A stretch of DNA of 64,000 bases, taken from contig NZ_CP156082.1 of the NCBI RefSeq assembly GCF_039830145.1, positions 2,188,001 to 2,252,000 of the forward strand, given 5' to 3'. The notes below the pieces were generated by a model. It made no database searches and was not told the origin of the DNA. It saw nothing but the letters and a program-made list of their open reading frames with translations. Source of the DNA: Croceibacterium sp. TMG7-5b_MA50 (lineage in GTDB: Bacteria > Pseudomonadota > Alphaproteobacteria > Sphingomonadales > Sphingomonadaceae). A program made the translations under genes and the position numbers. This document shows positions 9,846 to 18,960 of this stretch, in pieces. Each line of letters opens with the position of its first letter. Within the stretch, counting starts at the first letter, position 1.

Positions 9846-11096
9846 TCAGTTCGGGCGCCGGGCGGCGGCGGACGGCCGCTGCACCACCGGGCGTACAGTG
9901 TCGCCGTCGGTCAGGAAGCCGCCGGCGCGCAGGACCACCCGCTCGCTGCCGGTCAGCCCTTCGGCGATGGCGATGCCCTGCGGCGTCACCTGCCCCAGTC
10001 GCACCGGACGGCGGGCGACCTTGTTGTCGTTGCCGACCACATAGACGAAGCTGGTGCCGTCCGTCGCCGTCTGGATCGCGCTTTCGGGCAGCATCGGCGC
10101 GGTCACCGCGCCCGCATTGATCCGCGCGGTGGCAAAGCCGCCGGGCCGCAATGCGTCGTTGTAGGCGAGCGCGATGCGCGCCGTGCCCTGGCGGTTCTGC
10201 TGGTCGATCACCGGCGACACCTGCCACACCTGGCCGGTGAAGGTCTGCTGCGTTCCGACCGGCGTGATCTCCGCCGGCACGCCTGTGCTGATCTGCTGCA
10301 ATTCGGTTTCGCCGACGCGGGCGAGCAGTTCGATCTCCCCCCCGCGAGCGATGGTGAACAGGGCGGTCGCGCCGCCGCTGACCACCTGACCCACCTCCAC
10401 ATTGCGTTCCAGCACCAGGCCGGCGGCGGGCGCCACGATGTTCAGCCGCGCGTTGCGCGCCTGCGCCTCCCGGTACTGAGCCTGCGCCACGCGCACCCGG
10501 GCACGGGCGGCATCGCGGGTCGCGGTCAGCTGATCGATATTGGCCTGACTGATGAAGCCGCGTTCGACCAGCTGGTTGGCGCGCTCCAAATTGGACTGCG
10601 CGAGATCGAGATCGGCGCGCGCAACGTCAATCTGCGCCTGCAGGCTGCGCGCCTGCTCGGTCTGGACGGAACGGTCGATGACGGCCAGCACCTGGCCCTG
10701 CCGCACCCAGTCGCCCGCATCCACCGGGATGGACACGACATTGCCGCCTTCGCCCACCGCGCCTACCGGCATCGGCCGGCGCGCCGCCAGCGTGCCGGTC
10801 GCGGTGATCGTACCCGCGACGGACGATCGGCCCGGCGTCACTACCGATACGGATTGCGCGACTTCCTGCGGGGCGAAGTCAGCCTGCCCGCCGCCATGGC
10901 TCAGCAGGAAGGCGAGGCCGGCCAGGGCCACCACGACCACGCCGCCGGTGATCAGCAGCCGCCGGCGCGTGCGCCGGGCACGCTCCTCCTCCGGCTGGTC
11001 GAGGTCAGGCGACGCGCCCGCCGCGAAGGCCCGCGAATCACCGGTGCCCGGCGCAGTGCCGGCGGCGAAATCCAGCGACCTTGTTTCGTAATTCAT
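9846..11096 (-). CDS. RND efflux periplasmic adaptor (membrane fusion protein)
   Basis: The 416-residue protein has a cytosolic leader of about 45 residues, a single transmembrane anchor (LLITGGVVVVALAGLAFLLS), then the adaptor domains: a lipoyl-like half with PVDAGDWVRQGQVLAVID, a coiled-coil hairpin at about residues 155-215 rich in Ala, Gln and Arg, the second lipoyl half with GLVLERNVEVGQVVSGG, and a beta-barrel and membrane-proximal domain. It would bridge the RND permease encoded 17 bases downstream to an outer-membrane channel not encoded here. No regulator gene is adjacent. Confidence 0.92.
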   Translation of the reverse strand: MNYETRSLDFAAGTAPGTGDSRAFAAGASPDLDQPEEERARRTRRRLLITGGVVVVALAGLAFLLSHGGGQADFAPQEVAQSVSVVTPGRSSVAGTITATGTLAARRPMPVGAVGEGGNVVSIPVDAGDWVRQGQVLAVIDRSVQTEQARSLQAQIDVARADLDLAQSNLERANQLVERGFISQANIDQLTATRDAARARVRVAQAQYREAQARNARLNIVAPAAGLVLERNVEVGQVVSGGATALFTIARGGEIELLARVGETELQQISTGVPAEITPVGTQQTFTGQVWQVSPVIDQQNRQGTARIALAYNDALRPGGFATARINAGAVTAPMLPESAIQTATDGTSFVYVVGNDNKVARRPVRLGQVTPQGIAIAEGLTGSERVVLRAGGFLTDGDTVRPVVQRPSAAARRPN

Positions 11097-11288
11097 GTGC
11101 GCGATCAGCCCTCAACAGCGGCGCTGCCGTGGCCGGCGCATGCGGGGCATGGCTCGGGCGTCACGGGCGACGGTTCCGGGCGGTGGTGTAGTCACCTACG
11201 CAACTTGTAGCAATGCACCGTTCCATCAAGACCAGATAGCGGCCGACGAACGGTTATGTGCCGAACGTCCGCCTGTAACGGCCAAAGT

Positions 11289-11326
11289 AAAGGGGCGGGT
11301 CACCATTGATGGTGCCCGCCCCTTTT
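11289..11326. terminator. Rho-independent terminator, probably bidirectional
   Basis: An inverted repeat with arms AAAGGGGCGGG and CCCGCCCCTTT, extended inward by CACC/GGTG, is followed by TTTT on the plus strand and TTTACTTT on the minus strand. It lies just beyond the stop of the GlsB-like gene (11350, minus strand) and separates it from the adaptor gene promoter region. The remaining intergenic sequence from 11097 to 11288 shows no other element I can name. Confidence 0.75.
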
Positions 11327-11349
11327 CTGGCCCGCAAGGGGCGCGGCGG

Positions 11350-11616
11350 TTACCGCACCCGGCCGCGCTGGACCAGGTTGACGATCGCCAGCAGCACGAT
11401 GGCGCCGACGATGGCGATGATGAAGCCGGTGATGTTGAACGTCTGGATGGTGCCCTGCACACCGAACAATGCGCCGGCCAGCACATTGCCGATCAGCGCG
11501 CCGATGATGCCCACCACGATGTTCCAGAAGATGCCCATGGAGGCGTCACGGTTCATGACCATGCTGGCCAGCCAGCCGGCCACACCGCCAACAATGATTG
11601 CCACAATCCAGCCCAT
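11350..11616 (-). CDS. GlsB/YeaQ/YmgE-family stress membrane protein
   Basis: This 88-residue protein is made almost wholly of three hydrophobic helices: WIVAIIVGGVAGWLAS, then a Gly-rich middle helix around IGALIGNVLAGALFG, and ITGFIIAIVGAIVLLAIVNLV. The polar loop MNRDASMGIFWNIVVGIIGA is the signature of the transglycosylase-associated/YeaQ family. Such proteins are small inner-membrane products often induced by stress, with no known activity. The last residues are basic (QRGRVR), placing the C-terminus in the cytosol. It is a single gene with its own terminator. Confidence 0.9.
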   Translation of the reverse strand: MGWIVAIIVGGVAGWLASMVMNRDASMGIFWNIVVGIIGALIGNVLAGALFGVQGTIQTFNITGFIIAIVGAIVLLAIVNLVQRGRVR

Positions 11617-11732
11617 TCCCTGTCTCCTTTATGCCCGCCTGGCAAAATGCCCGGCGGATCGTACAGGCGACAAACGGGAGCTTTGTGCATGCGTTCCCCG
11701 TTGGGTGGCAAACTGTGCTCAATCGGATCAGA

Positions 11733-12059
11733 TCAGTATTTCATCTGCCGCTGATACCGGTCCCGATATTGCTTGGCATGGGTGACCCGCAGACCCAGCA
11801 TTCCCGACCGGTCGAAGCCGCGCTGCCAGCCGGCGAACTCCTCCAGCGTCAGGCCGTAGCGGGCCAGAACCTCGTCGATCGTCAGCAACCCGCCATTCAC
11901 CGCCGCCACCACTTCCGCCTTGCGCCGGATGACCCAGCGCTTGGTATCGGGTGGAGGCAAATCCGCCAGCGTGATCGGCAGCCCCAACGGCCCGATGACG
12001 CTGTCCGCGCTCTCCCGTTCCACGATGCGCAGGGCCGGGCCTGCATCCGTCTTCATCAT
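11733..12059 (-). CDS. sciP: CtrA inhibitor SciP (DUF1153)
   Basis: The 108-residue product contains LPITLADLPPPDTKRWVIRR followed by KAEVVAAVNGGLLTIDEVLARYGLT and FAGWQRGFDRSGMLGLRVTH, the helix-turn-helix core of SciP. In Caulobacter, SciP is a DNA-binding protein that binds CtrA and blocks transcription of CtrA-dependent genes in G1; that role is transferred here by homology. There are two possible ATGs, three bases apart. The gene is divergent from mnmA across a 251-base spacer. No full CtrA box (TTAA-N7-TTAA) is visible in that spacer, only isolated TTAAC/TTAAG half sites. Confidence 0.9.
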   Translation of the reverse strand: MMKTDAGPALRIVERESADSVIGPLGLPITLADLPPPDTKRWVIRRKAEVVAAVNGGLLTIDEVLARYGLTLEEFAGWQRGFDRSGMLGLRVTHAKQYRDRYQRQMKY

Positions 12060-12310
12060 TGCAGCCTTCCCGCCATTCCTGTCAGCTGCCGCATCATCGG
12101 GCCGCGGGTGTTCGTGGGCGCTGAAAGGCTTGGGTTAACGGCGCGTTCGCCTTTGCCGCTGGCAGGCGCCGCGCCGCCGTCGGCAGCCAACCGGTATGAA
12201 GGGGGAGTCCCGGGATCATGCGGTGCGCTGTAGCCCGGTCATGGCAAACAAGCGGTTAAGCCCCGCCGGCGTGGCCAAGACCCGCCCAATGCTGTAGGGG
12301 CGCGGCCAGC

Positions 12311-13462
12311 ATGACCACGCTGCTCGCCCCAGATCCTGCCGCCCTGTTCGACCTGCCGCGCCCGCCCCGCGACTGCCGCATCGTCGTCGCGATGTCGGGC
12401 GGGGTGGACAGTTCCGTCGTCGCCGGCATCGCCGCCGCCACGGGGGCGGAGGTGGTTGGCATCACGCTCCAGCTCTACGATTACGGTGCCGCGACCGGGC
12501 GCAAGGGCGCCTGTTGCGCCGGCGACGACATCCGCGATGCTCGCAGCGTGGCGGATCGGCTGGGTATCGCGCATTACGTGTTCGACCACGAAAGCGCCTT
12601 CCGCGAACAGGTGGTGGACCGCTTCGCCGACGATTACCTGAACGGGCGCACGCCCATCCCCTGCATCCGCTGCAACATGGGGCCCAAGTTCACGGACCTG
12701 CTCGCGATGGCGCGCGAACTTGGCGCGGATTGCCTGGCGACCGGCCATTACGTGCGCCGGGTAATGGGCGCCGCCGGGCCGGAACTGCACCGCGCGGCGG
12801 ATCCGGCGCGCGACCAGTCTTATTTCCTGTACGGCACCACGGCCGATCAACTCGCCTTTCTGCGGTTCCCGCTGGGCGACCTGCCCAAGGGCGATGTGCG
12901 GCAGATGGCGGAACAGATGGGCCTCGCCGTCGCGGCCAAGCCCGACAGCCAGGACATCTGCTTCGTACCCGATGGCGATTATGCCCGGATCGTGCGCAAG
13001 GTCCGGCCGGAAGGCGTGGCGCCCGGCGCGATCGTCCATGCGGAGACGGGCGAACGGCTCGGCAGCCACCATGGCGTGATCCACTACACGGTCGGCCAGC
13101 GCCGCGGGCTGGAGATCGGCGGACAGCCGGAACCGCTTTACGTGGTGGGGATCGATGCCGCGACGGCACAGGTGCGCGTGGGCCCACGCCGGCTGCTGGC
13201 CGTGGGCGCCGCGCGGCTGACGGACACGGTGCGGATCGGCCCGCTGCCCGAAGCTGCGCCCGGCGAGCCCTTCCATGCGAAGGTACGCTCGATGGCGAAG
13301 CCCGTGCCCGTCACCCTGGAAGGGCCGCTGGGCGATGGCGCCGATGCGACGGTCCGCTTTCAAGCGCCCGAGTACGGCGTCGCGCCGGGGCAGGCGGCGG
13401 TGCTGTATGCCGGCACCCGGGTATTGGGCGGCGGCTGGATCGAAGGGACGGAGCCGGCCTAA
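12311..13462 (+). CDS. mnmA: tRNA-specific 2-thiouridylase MnmA
   Basis: The 383-residue enzyme inserts sulfur at C2 of the wobble uridine of Lys, Glu and Gln tRNAs. [12 protein letters not shown] is the ATP-PP motif near residue 30. [12 protein letters not shown] carries the first catalytic cysteine, GATGHY-like LATGHYVRR follows, and [15 protein letters not shown] carries the second cysteine. The C-terminal beta-barrel contains [13 protein letters not shown]. The N-terminus has about 20 residues before the PP-loop, longer than in E. coli but usual in alphaproteobacteria. Its stop overlaps that of the convergent small gene at 13459. Confidence 0.95.
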   Translation: MTTLLAPDPAALFDLPRPPRDCRIVVAMSGGVDSSVVAGIAAATGAEVVGITLQLYDYGAATGRKGACCAGDDIRDARSVADRLGIAHYVFDHESAFREQVVDRFADDYLNGRTPIPCIRCNMGPKFTDLLAMARELGADCLATGHYVRRVMGAAGPELHRAADPARDQSYFLYGTTADQLAFLRFPLGDLPKGDVRQMAEQMGLAVAAKPDSQDICFVPDGDYARIVRKVRPEGVAPGAIVHAETGERLGSHHGVIHYTVGQRRGLEIGGQPEPLYVVGIDAATAQVRVGPRRLLAVGAARLTDTVRIGPLPEAAPGEPFHAKVRSMAKPVPVTLEGPLGDGADATVRFQAPEYGVAPGQAAVLYAGTRVLGGGWIEGTEPA

Positions 13463-13806
13463 CCCGGTGCCTGCCACCGTTCCGGCACGCAGCCGAACGG
13501 GGGCGTGAAGGTGACGGTCTGGCTGGCATAGAACGGCACGCTTGCCGTGACGCTGCGTGCCTCCTCATCCCCGCTCAGGAACACGAGACCCATGCCGGGC
13601 TCGAAATCGCGGGTGCAGTCGTCCAGCGGTCGCCCGCCCTGGTAATGGCAGGCACAGGCGGTGCGCGCGCCGAAACCGGCGGCGGTAGTGGCGTAAGCGT
13701 TCAGGACCGGGTGCCGCCACCACAGGGCAATGCCGCCGATGGCGAGCAGCACCAGCACCGCCCGCGGCCAGATACGCCGGCGTACCTGACCATTTGCCAT
13801 TGCCAT
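13459..13806 (-). CDS. Small membrane-anchored protein resembling the N-terminal module of serine hydrolases
   Basis: The 115-residue product has a basic start, one membrane helix ([15 protein letters not shown]) and an exported part with the segment [20 protein letters not shown], then [23 protein letters not shown] cannot name a family with certainty. The spacing of Cys, the Gly-Arg turn and the SVTAS-like strand resemble the N-terminal module that precedes the catalytic domain in many class-C-like serine hydrolases. Such a hydrolase is encoded divergently only 17 bases away and lacks that module. A functional pairing is inference. Confidence 0.7.
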   Translation of the reverse strand: MAMANGQVRRRIWPRAVLVLLAIGGIALWWRHPVLNAYATTAAGFGARTACACHYQGGRPLDDCTRDFEPGMGLVFLSGDEEARSVTASVPFYASQTVTFTPPFGCVPERWQAPG

Positions 13807-13823
13807 CAGCCTGCCCCTGCCGG

Positions 13824-14954
13824 ATGAGTCCGCGCGCCATGCCGCGCCGCTTCCCCCCTATCGCCGCCGCCCTGATGCTGCCAGCCCTGCTGGCCACCTG
13901 CTCCGGCAATGGGCCGCAGCCTCCTTCGGCCGAGACGCTGGCCGCGATCGCCGCCGATCCGGGCGCCGATCGTGCGCGGCTGGCCCTGGCGGTGGAGGCG
14001 CTGTTTGCGCGGGAGGACATCGGGGAGACCCGCGCCCTGCTGCTGATGCATAACGGGCAGGTGGTGGCCGAACGCTACGCCGACGGATTCGGCCCCGCCA
14101 GCCGGTTCCAGGGCTGGTCCATGTCGAAGTCCGTCACCGCCATGCTGATCGGCCTGCTGGTGGCGGACGGGAAGCTGGCGCTGGATGCTCCCGCGCCGGT
14201 CACCCTGTGGCAGCGCGCCGGCGATCCCCGCGGCGAGATCACCGTCCGCCATCTCCTCCAGATGCGCAGCGGCCTGCGCCATCAGGAGATGGCCGACCCG
14301 GTATACGAATCGGCGGAGGTCCGGATGATGTTCGGCGACGGGCGCGACGATACCGCCCGCTTCGCTATCGCTCAGCCGCTGGAACATCCGCCCGGCACCA
14401 ACTTCGCCTATTCCACCCCGACCAGCACGATCCTGTCAGCCATCGCCGCCGATGTGCTCGCCCCCGACGGCACCTCGGCGGAGCGGCAGGCGGCGGTCGC
14501 CGGCTACCTGCAAGCCCGCCTCGCTCGGCCGCTCGGCCTGACGTCGCTGGGTGCGGAATACGACCGGCAGGGCACCATGGTGGGCGGCGCGATGGTGTGG
14601 GCCAATGCGCGCGACTGGGCGAAGCTGGGCGAGATGCTGCGCCGCAACGGAGAAACGGTGGACGGCACCGCCGTGCTGCCCACCGGCTGGGTGTCGCTGA
14701 TGCGGGAGCCGAGCCCCGCTGCGGCCGATTACGGTGGCGCGATCTGGCTCAACCGGCCGAGCGGGGGGACACGGCGCATCCTGTTCCCGGAACGCGGCCC
14801 GGCGGACCTGTTCGCCATGGTCGGCCATCTCGGCCAATATGTGCTGGTCGCGCCGGACCAGCGGCTGGTGCTGGTGCGCCTGGGCAAGACCGACGCCGCC
14901 GATCGGCCAGCGCTGGTGCAGGCGCTGGCCGACATCGTGGCGGTGTACCGCTAG
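13824..14954 (+). CDS. Serine hydrolase (beta-lactamase class C/6-aminohexanoate-dimer hydrolase-like)
   Basis: The roughly 376-residue protein starts with a hydrophobic export signal (IAAALMLPALLATCSG) whose Cys could be lipidated, although Thr at -1 is unusual for a lipobox. WSMSKSVTAMLIG near residue 100 holds the Ser-x-x-Lys catalytic pair. FAYSTPTST gives the Tyr-x-x motif, and MVGHLGQYV fits the third conserved box (His-x-Gly in this subfamily). DITVRHLLQMRSGL-type sequence, seen here as EITVRHLLQMRSGL, is diagnostic for the fold. Substrates in the family range from peptides to amide oligomers. ATGs at 13794 and 13839 are alternatives; 13824 avoids overlap with the divergent gene. Confidence 0.87.
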   Translation: MSPRAMPRRFPPIAAALMLPALLATCSGNGPQPPSAETLAAIAADPGADRARLALAVEALFAREDIGETRALLLMHNGQVVAERYADGFGPASRFQGWSMSKSVTAMLIGLLVADGKLALDAPAPVTLWQRAGDPRGEITVRHLLQMRSGLRHQEMADPVYESAEVRMMFGDGRDDTARFAIAQPLEHPPGTNFAYSTPTSTILSAIAADVLAPDGTSAERQAAVAGYLQARLARPLGLTSLGAEYDRQGTMVGGAMVWANARDWAKLGEMLRRNGETVDGTAVLPTGWVSLMREPSPAAADYGGAIWLNRPSGGTRRILFPERGPADLFAMVGHLGQYVLVAPDQRLVLVRLGKTDAADRPALVQALADIVAVYR

Positions 14955-14960
14955 GCGGCG

Positions 14961-17024
14961 TTACTCCGCCCCCGTCGCCCCGATATTCTCCGCCCCCGCC
15001 AGCACCTGCGCGGTGGAGCTGGTCAGCGTATCGCCCACCGGTTCCGCCCGGCCGCCCAGGCAGGTGGCCAGGAAGTTCTCCGTCACCGCATTGAACGCGA
15101 TGTTGTTGGTCGGCTTGGCGAAGCCGTGCCCTTCGTCGGGGAACAGCACATAGGTGACGGGCACGCCCGCCGCCTGCATCGCCGTCACGATCTGGTCGCT
15201 TTCCGCCTGCTTCACCCGCGGATCGTTGGCACCCTGCCCGATCAGCAGCGGCTTGGTGATCTGGCCCGCCTTGTACAGGGGGCTGCGCTCCTTCAGCAGC
15301 GCCAGCCCCTCCGGCGTGTTGGGGTTGCCCATCCGGTCGTGAAACTGCTTCACCATCGGTTCCCAATAGGGCGGAATGGTCGCCAGCAGCGTCTCCAGGT
15401 TGGACGGGCCGACGATGTCGACGCCGCAAGCGAAGGTATCGGGGGTGAAGGTCAGCCCGGCCAGCGTGGCGTACCCGCCATAGGAGCCGCCCATGATCGC
15501 GACCTTTTCCTGCTGCGCGATCCCGCCGGCCACCGCCCAGCTGACCGCATCCAGCAGGTCATCATGCATCTTGGCGCCCCATTCCAGGTTACCGGCATTG
15601 ATGAAGCTCTTGCCCAGGCCGGTCGAGCCGCGGAAGTTGACCGACAGCACGGCGTAGCCGCGATTGGCCAGCCATTGATGCGCCCGGTTGAAACCGTACA
15701 CGTCGCGCGCCCACGGCCCGCCATGGACCAGCAGCACCATCGGCACCGCGGCATCGGGCTTGCCGTCGCCATCGGGATCGCTGCCCGGCGGCAGGGTCAG
15801 GTAGCTGACCAGCGGCAGTCCGTCGCGCGCGGGGATCTCCACCGCATGCATCGGCTGCAGCGGGGCGCCCTCCAGCTCCGGACGGCTGTTGTAGAACTCC
15901 GTCAGCGTGCCGCCCGCGCGATCATACAGGTACACCTTGGTCGGGGCGGTCAGCGGGTCGTTCCATACCACCCAGGTGGCATCGTCCTCCGTCCGCGACT
16001 GGACGCCGAACTCGCCTTCCAGCCGGCTGTCCAGGAAATCGAGGCTGGCCTTCACCTCGGAGTCCAATGCGGTCCATTCGTTGGTCAGGTAATTGACGGA
16101 ATAGGCCTCCACCTCACCCGTGCGGGGGTTCGCCATGATGCCGCCGATATCGGCCTTGTCGTTTTCCGCGATCACGCGCTTCTCGCCCGTGGCGGTGTCC
16201 TCCGCGATCAGCGCCGCCGTGTTGCGGTCGCGCGAATCGATCCAGTACAGCGTGCTGCCGTCGGTGGTGTAGCCGGCGACGCTGGTGGTCAGCGAATCCT
16301 CCATGCCCGTGCTTTCGCGCGGGCTTTCCGCGACCTTGCCGTCGACGATCGGGAACATGTCCTGTCCCCCGGCCGCGTTCATCGCGATCGCCCAACGCAG
16401 CGTCAGGCTGTCATCGGCCAGGAACCCGACATAGCCGGGGTTCTCCATCACCAGCGTCAGCTCCCCGGTGTTGAGGTCCAGCAGATAGGGGTCGTGCAGC
16501 CGCGCATCGCGGTTGTTCAGGCCGACCAGGATCTTGTCACGGATGGTGTCGGACCGGCCGAGCACCTGCACCCGCGTCTTCTCGAACGGGGTCAGCGTCC
16601 GCTCCTCCCCGCTGGCGACATTGACCTGGTACAGCAGGAAGTTCTCGTCCCCGCCCTTGTCCTGGACGTACAGGATGCTCTTGCCGTCGCCGGCCCAGAA
16701 ATATTGCGGAATCGGCCGGTCGGTCGAACTGGTCAGCCGGCGCGCCTGATCGGGCGTGGCCGCAGGCGCGACGAACACGTTCATCACCCCTTCGTGCGGG
16801 GCCATCCAGCTCACCCACTGGCCATCCGGGCTGATCTGCCCGCCGGCGCGGCTGGGGTTGCCGTACAGCGCGTCACGCGGGATCAGGGGGGCGGATTGCA
16901 CCGCGGCGGCGGCGGTGCTGGTGGTGTCGGTCATGGAAGCTCCCTGTTGGGCAAAGGATGGCGGCCCGGCCGCCGCCATGGCAAGCGCGGCAACGGAGGC
17001 ACCAAATGACAGGCTCTTGTTCAT
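14961..17024 (-). CDS. S9-family prolyl oligopeptidase-type peptidase, secreted
   Basis: The 687-residue protein has an N-terminal signal peptide with a likely cut after SFAQ (residue 25). Residues of about 50-400 form a WD-like beta-propeller with repeated strands (PDGQWVSWMAPHEG, AGDGKSILYVQD). The alpha/beta hydrolase domain follows: LLVHGGPWARDVYG forms the oxyanion region, MGGSYGGYATLAG holds the nucleophile Ser near residue 511, GANDPRV the Asp near 600, and DEGHGFAKP the His near 631. It should cleave short peptides in the periplasm. It stands alone, facing the serine hydrolase tail to tail. Confidence 0.93.
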   Translation of the reverse strand: MNKSLSFGASVAALAMAAAGPPSFAQQGASMTDTTSTAAAAVQSAPLIPRDALYGNPSRAGGQISPDGQWVSWMAPHEGVMNVFVAPAATPDQARRLTSSTDRPIPQYFWAGDGKSILYVQDKGGDENFLLYQVNVASGEERTLTPFEKTRVQVLGRSDTIRDKILVGLNNRDARLHDPYLLDLNTGELTLVMENPGYVGFLADDSLTLRWAIAMNAAGGQDMFPIVDGKVAESPRESTGMEDSLTTSVAGYTTDGSTLYWIDSRDRNTAALIAEDTATGEKRVIAENDKADIGGIMANPRTGEVEAYSVNYLTNEWTALDSEVKASLDFLDSRLEGEFGVQSRTEDDATWVVWNDPLTAPTKVYLYDRAGGTLTEFYNSRPELEGAPLQPMHAVEIPARDGLPLVSYLTLPPGSDPDGDGKPDAAVPMVLLVHGGPWARDVYGFNRAHQWLANRGYAVLSVNFRGSTGLGKSFINAGNLEWGAKMHDDLLDAVSWAVAGGIAQQEKVAIMGGSYGGYATLAGLTFTPDTFACGVDIVGPSNLETLLATIPPYWEPMVKQFHDRMGNPNTPEGLALLKERSPLYKAGQITKPLLIGQGANDPRVKQAESDQIVTAMQAAGVPVTYVLFPDEGHGFAKPTNNIAFNAVTENFLATCLGGRAEPVGDTLTSSTAQVLAGAENIGATGAE

Positions 17025-17191
17025 ATGCAGGCATCCCCCGGCGCGTTACGAACGGGCATGAGTAGCGCGCAGGGACACAGGGGCAAGCGAACTTGTCGGA
17101 CGCCATCGGCGGTTCGTCCGACAGCGCCGGGCCGCGCCGCTTTGCCGATTGACGCCGCCCGACCAATCGTGCCAAGCGCGCTTTCGCCTTC

Positions 17192-17265
17192 GCGGGTGTA
17201 GCTCAATGGTAGAGCAGAAGCTTCCCAAGCTTACGACGAGGGTTCGATTCCCTTCACCCGCTCCA
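17192..17265 (+). tRNA. tRNA-Gly (anticodon CCC)
   Basis: The sequence folds as a cloverleaf. The acceptor arms are GCGGGTG and CACCCGC, the D arm is GCTC/GAGC with AATGGTA in the loop, the anticodon loop TTCCCAA has CCC at 17224-17226, and the T arm has GTTCGATTC. The first pair of the anticodon stem (G-A) is not Watson-Crick. The discriminator is T and CCA is encoded. The last A of CCA is also the first base of the ATG of the next gene. It closely resembles E. coli tRNA-Gly(CCC). Confidence 0.95.
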
Positions 17266-18947
17266 TGACCAGCCGCCGCGACATCCTCATCGCGCTGCGC
17301 AACGCAGCGGCGCTGATGGCGATACCGGCAGGCGCCGTCACCCTGCTGCTCCCGCATGATGGGGCCACGGCCCGGACCGACGGCATGGCGCTGGCGACGT
17401 TCGACGCGCTGCCGGCCACGAACATCCCCCGCGGGACTGACCGGGTCCGCACCGGCGCCTTCGGCAATGGCCGGCGCGGCACAGGCGGCGCCACCTATGT
17501 CAGCGATGCGCTGGCGACGGCTGCCCTCGCCCGCGCGCATCCGGATGCCTGCCGGGCCAGCGCAAATGGCCGCCTGTTCCGCCTGCTGCCCGCGCCGTCG
17601 GGCGCGATCACGCCCGAACAGCTCGGCTGCCCCGCCATCGGCAATGCGCAGCCCGCCTTTGCCGCGACGCTCGCCTACGCTCATGCCGCCGGGATCGAGC
17701 GGGTGGAGCTGCCCGCCCAGCGCTACGACCTGTGGGCGCCGCCGCGCCGCCGGGGCGAACATGCCAATACCGGCCTCTCTGGCCATTACCTGCTGGTGCG
17801 GGAGAACCTGGCGATCGTCGGCACCGCTCGCGGGCGGACGCTGCTGCGTTGCCTGAACAGCCGGGGCGGCAGCAACGATACGGTGACGCAGCCGAACATG
17901 ACCTATGCCGCCCCGCAGCCCACCGGCGACATGCTGACGCAGCAGCGCAACTGGATGGGCAGCGGCGTCAACGTGCGGCCAAACACCTCCATGGACTTCC
18001 TCCGGCTGGAGAACGTGGAGATCGACGGCACCCGTACCTTCGACCCCGCCGCGCCGCGCGAACCGCAGATCAACCTGACGCACAAGGGCGTGCGCGTGCA
18101 GGACGTGAACTGCGCCCGCATCGAACTTGCGAATGTGGCCCTGCGTAACTGGGGCGGGGAGATCTACTACACCGCCGGCGGCACCGGCGTGCGGGAGGAG
18201 CTGCTGGAGAACTGCGTGTTCGACGGCTCGCCCCAATGCACGATCAACTCGGGCACCGCCGCGCGCAGTACCTACACCGATGTGGTGACGGGCAATTCCT
18301 ACCAGGCGGAAATCATCGGCGGCCGGGGGAAGACCGTCCGGCGCTGCCGCTTCCACGACCTCAGGGGCGTGTCGCTGATGGGCGGGGCCGGGGCGGGCCC
18401 GGACGGCCCGCTGGGGAACGGCTATCCGTTCTCCTACCCGATCCGGCGGGCCGGGCAGCCGGCGCCATGGATGACGTTCGAGGATGTGACGATGGAACGG
18501 TGCGGCACCGTCGCCATCACCTCCTTCGCGCGTGGCGCGCTGCGGCTGATCGATTCGCAGCTCGGCCTCGGCACCGCTGCCGGGCGGCTGACCGATATCG
18601 ACCTCGACGTGACCGCCGTCATGGACCGGACGCGCATCACGGAACCGCTGTCGTTGTCCGGTCCGGACAATCTGCAGACGCCGGTCGGCCGTACGCGGAC
18701 GATGGTGGCGCCGCCCGACAATATTCGCGTGGACCTGACCTGCCAGCGCACCGCCGCCGCCCGCGCGGCCGGGCGCAGTTGGCAGCAGGCGGTCAGGGTC
18801 TATCCCAAGCTGTTCGATGCCCGCAGCATCACCATCACGGTCCACGGCAACGGTGCGGCCCGGTTGCTCACGGTCACCGGCACGCCGGTGCGCGGCCACG
18901 CCATGCCGCGCATCGTGGCCGCGCCGGACTTCACGCCCGCCGCCTGA
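17265..18947 (+). CDS. Tat-exported protein, probably right-handed beta-helix
   Basis: The 560-residue product starts with [20 protein letters not shown], a twin-arginine motif followed by a hydrophobic stretch, so export through Tat is likely. The mature part has short repeated strands of the beta-helix type, with runs such as [30 protein letters not shown] and [17 protein letters not shown], each ending in Asn or Asp turns as in pectate-lyase folds. I see no lyase catalytic signature, so a carbohydrate role is only a guess. Its ATG overlaps the CCA of tRNA-Gly, and no Shine-Dalgarno sequence is visible. Alternative starts at Met18 or Met41 would lose the Tat motif. Confidence 0.75.
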   Translation: MTSRRDILIALRNAAALMAIPAGAVTLLLPHDGATARTDGMALATFDALPATNIPRGTDRVRTGAFGNGRRGTGGATYVSDALATAALARAHPDACRASANGRLFRLLPAPSGAITPEQLGCPAIGNAQPAFAATLAYAHAAGIERVELPAQRYDLWAPPRRRGEHANTGLSGHYLLVRENLAIVGTARGRTLLRCLNSRGGSNDTVTQPNMTYAAPQPTGDMLTQQRNWMGSGVNVRPNTSMDFLRLENVEIDGTRTFDPAAPREPQINLTHKGVRVQDVNCARIELANVALRNWGGEIYYTAGGTGVREELLENCVFDGSPQCTINSGTAARSTYTDVVTGNSYQAEIIGGRGKTVRRCRFHDLRGVSLMGGAGAGPDGPLGNGYPFSYPIRRAGQPAPWMTFEDVTMERCGTVAITSFARGALRLIDSQLGLGTAAGRLTDIDLDVTAVMDRTRITEPLSLSGPDNLQTPVGRTRTMVAPPDNIRVDLTCQRTAAARAAGRSWQQAVRVYPKLFDARSITITVHGNGAARLLTVTGTPVRGHAMPRIVAAPDFTPAA

Positions 18948-18960
18948 CGGGCGCTCGCCG

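Noticed and set aside
12060-12310. CtrA boxes between sciP and mnmA
   Set aside because: Only isolated TTAAC/TTAAG half sites are present, without the TTAA-N7-TTAA spacing.
15126-17009. 627-codon frame antisense to the S9 peptidase
   Set aside because: No recognisable motif; the opposite strand has a full catalytic triad and signal peptide.
17140-17191. tRNA-Gly promoter TTGACG
   Set aside because: A -35-like TTGACG is present near 17150, but no convincing -10 box follows at 16-18 bases, so I did not annotate it.
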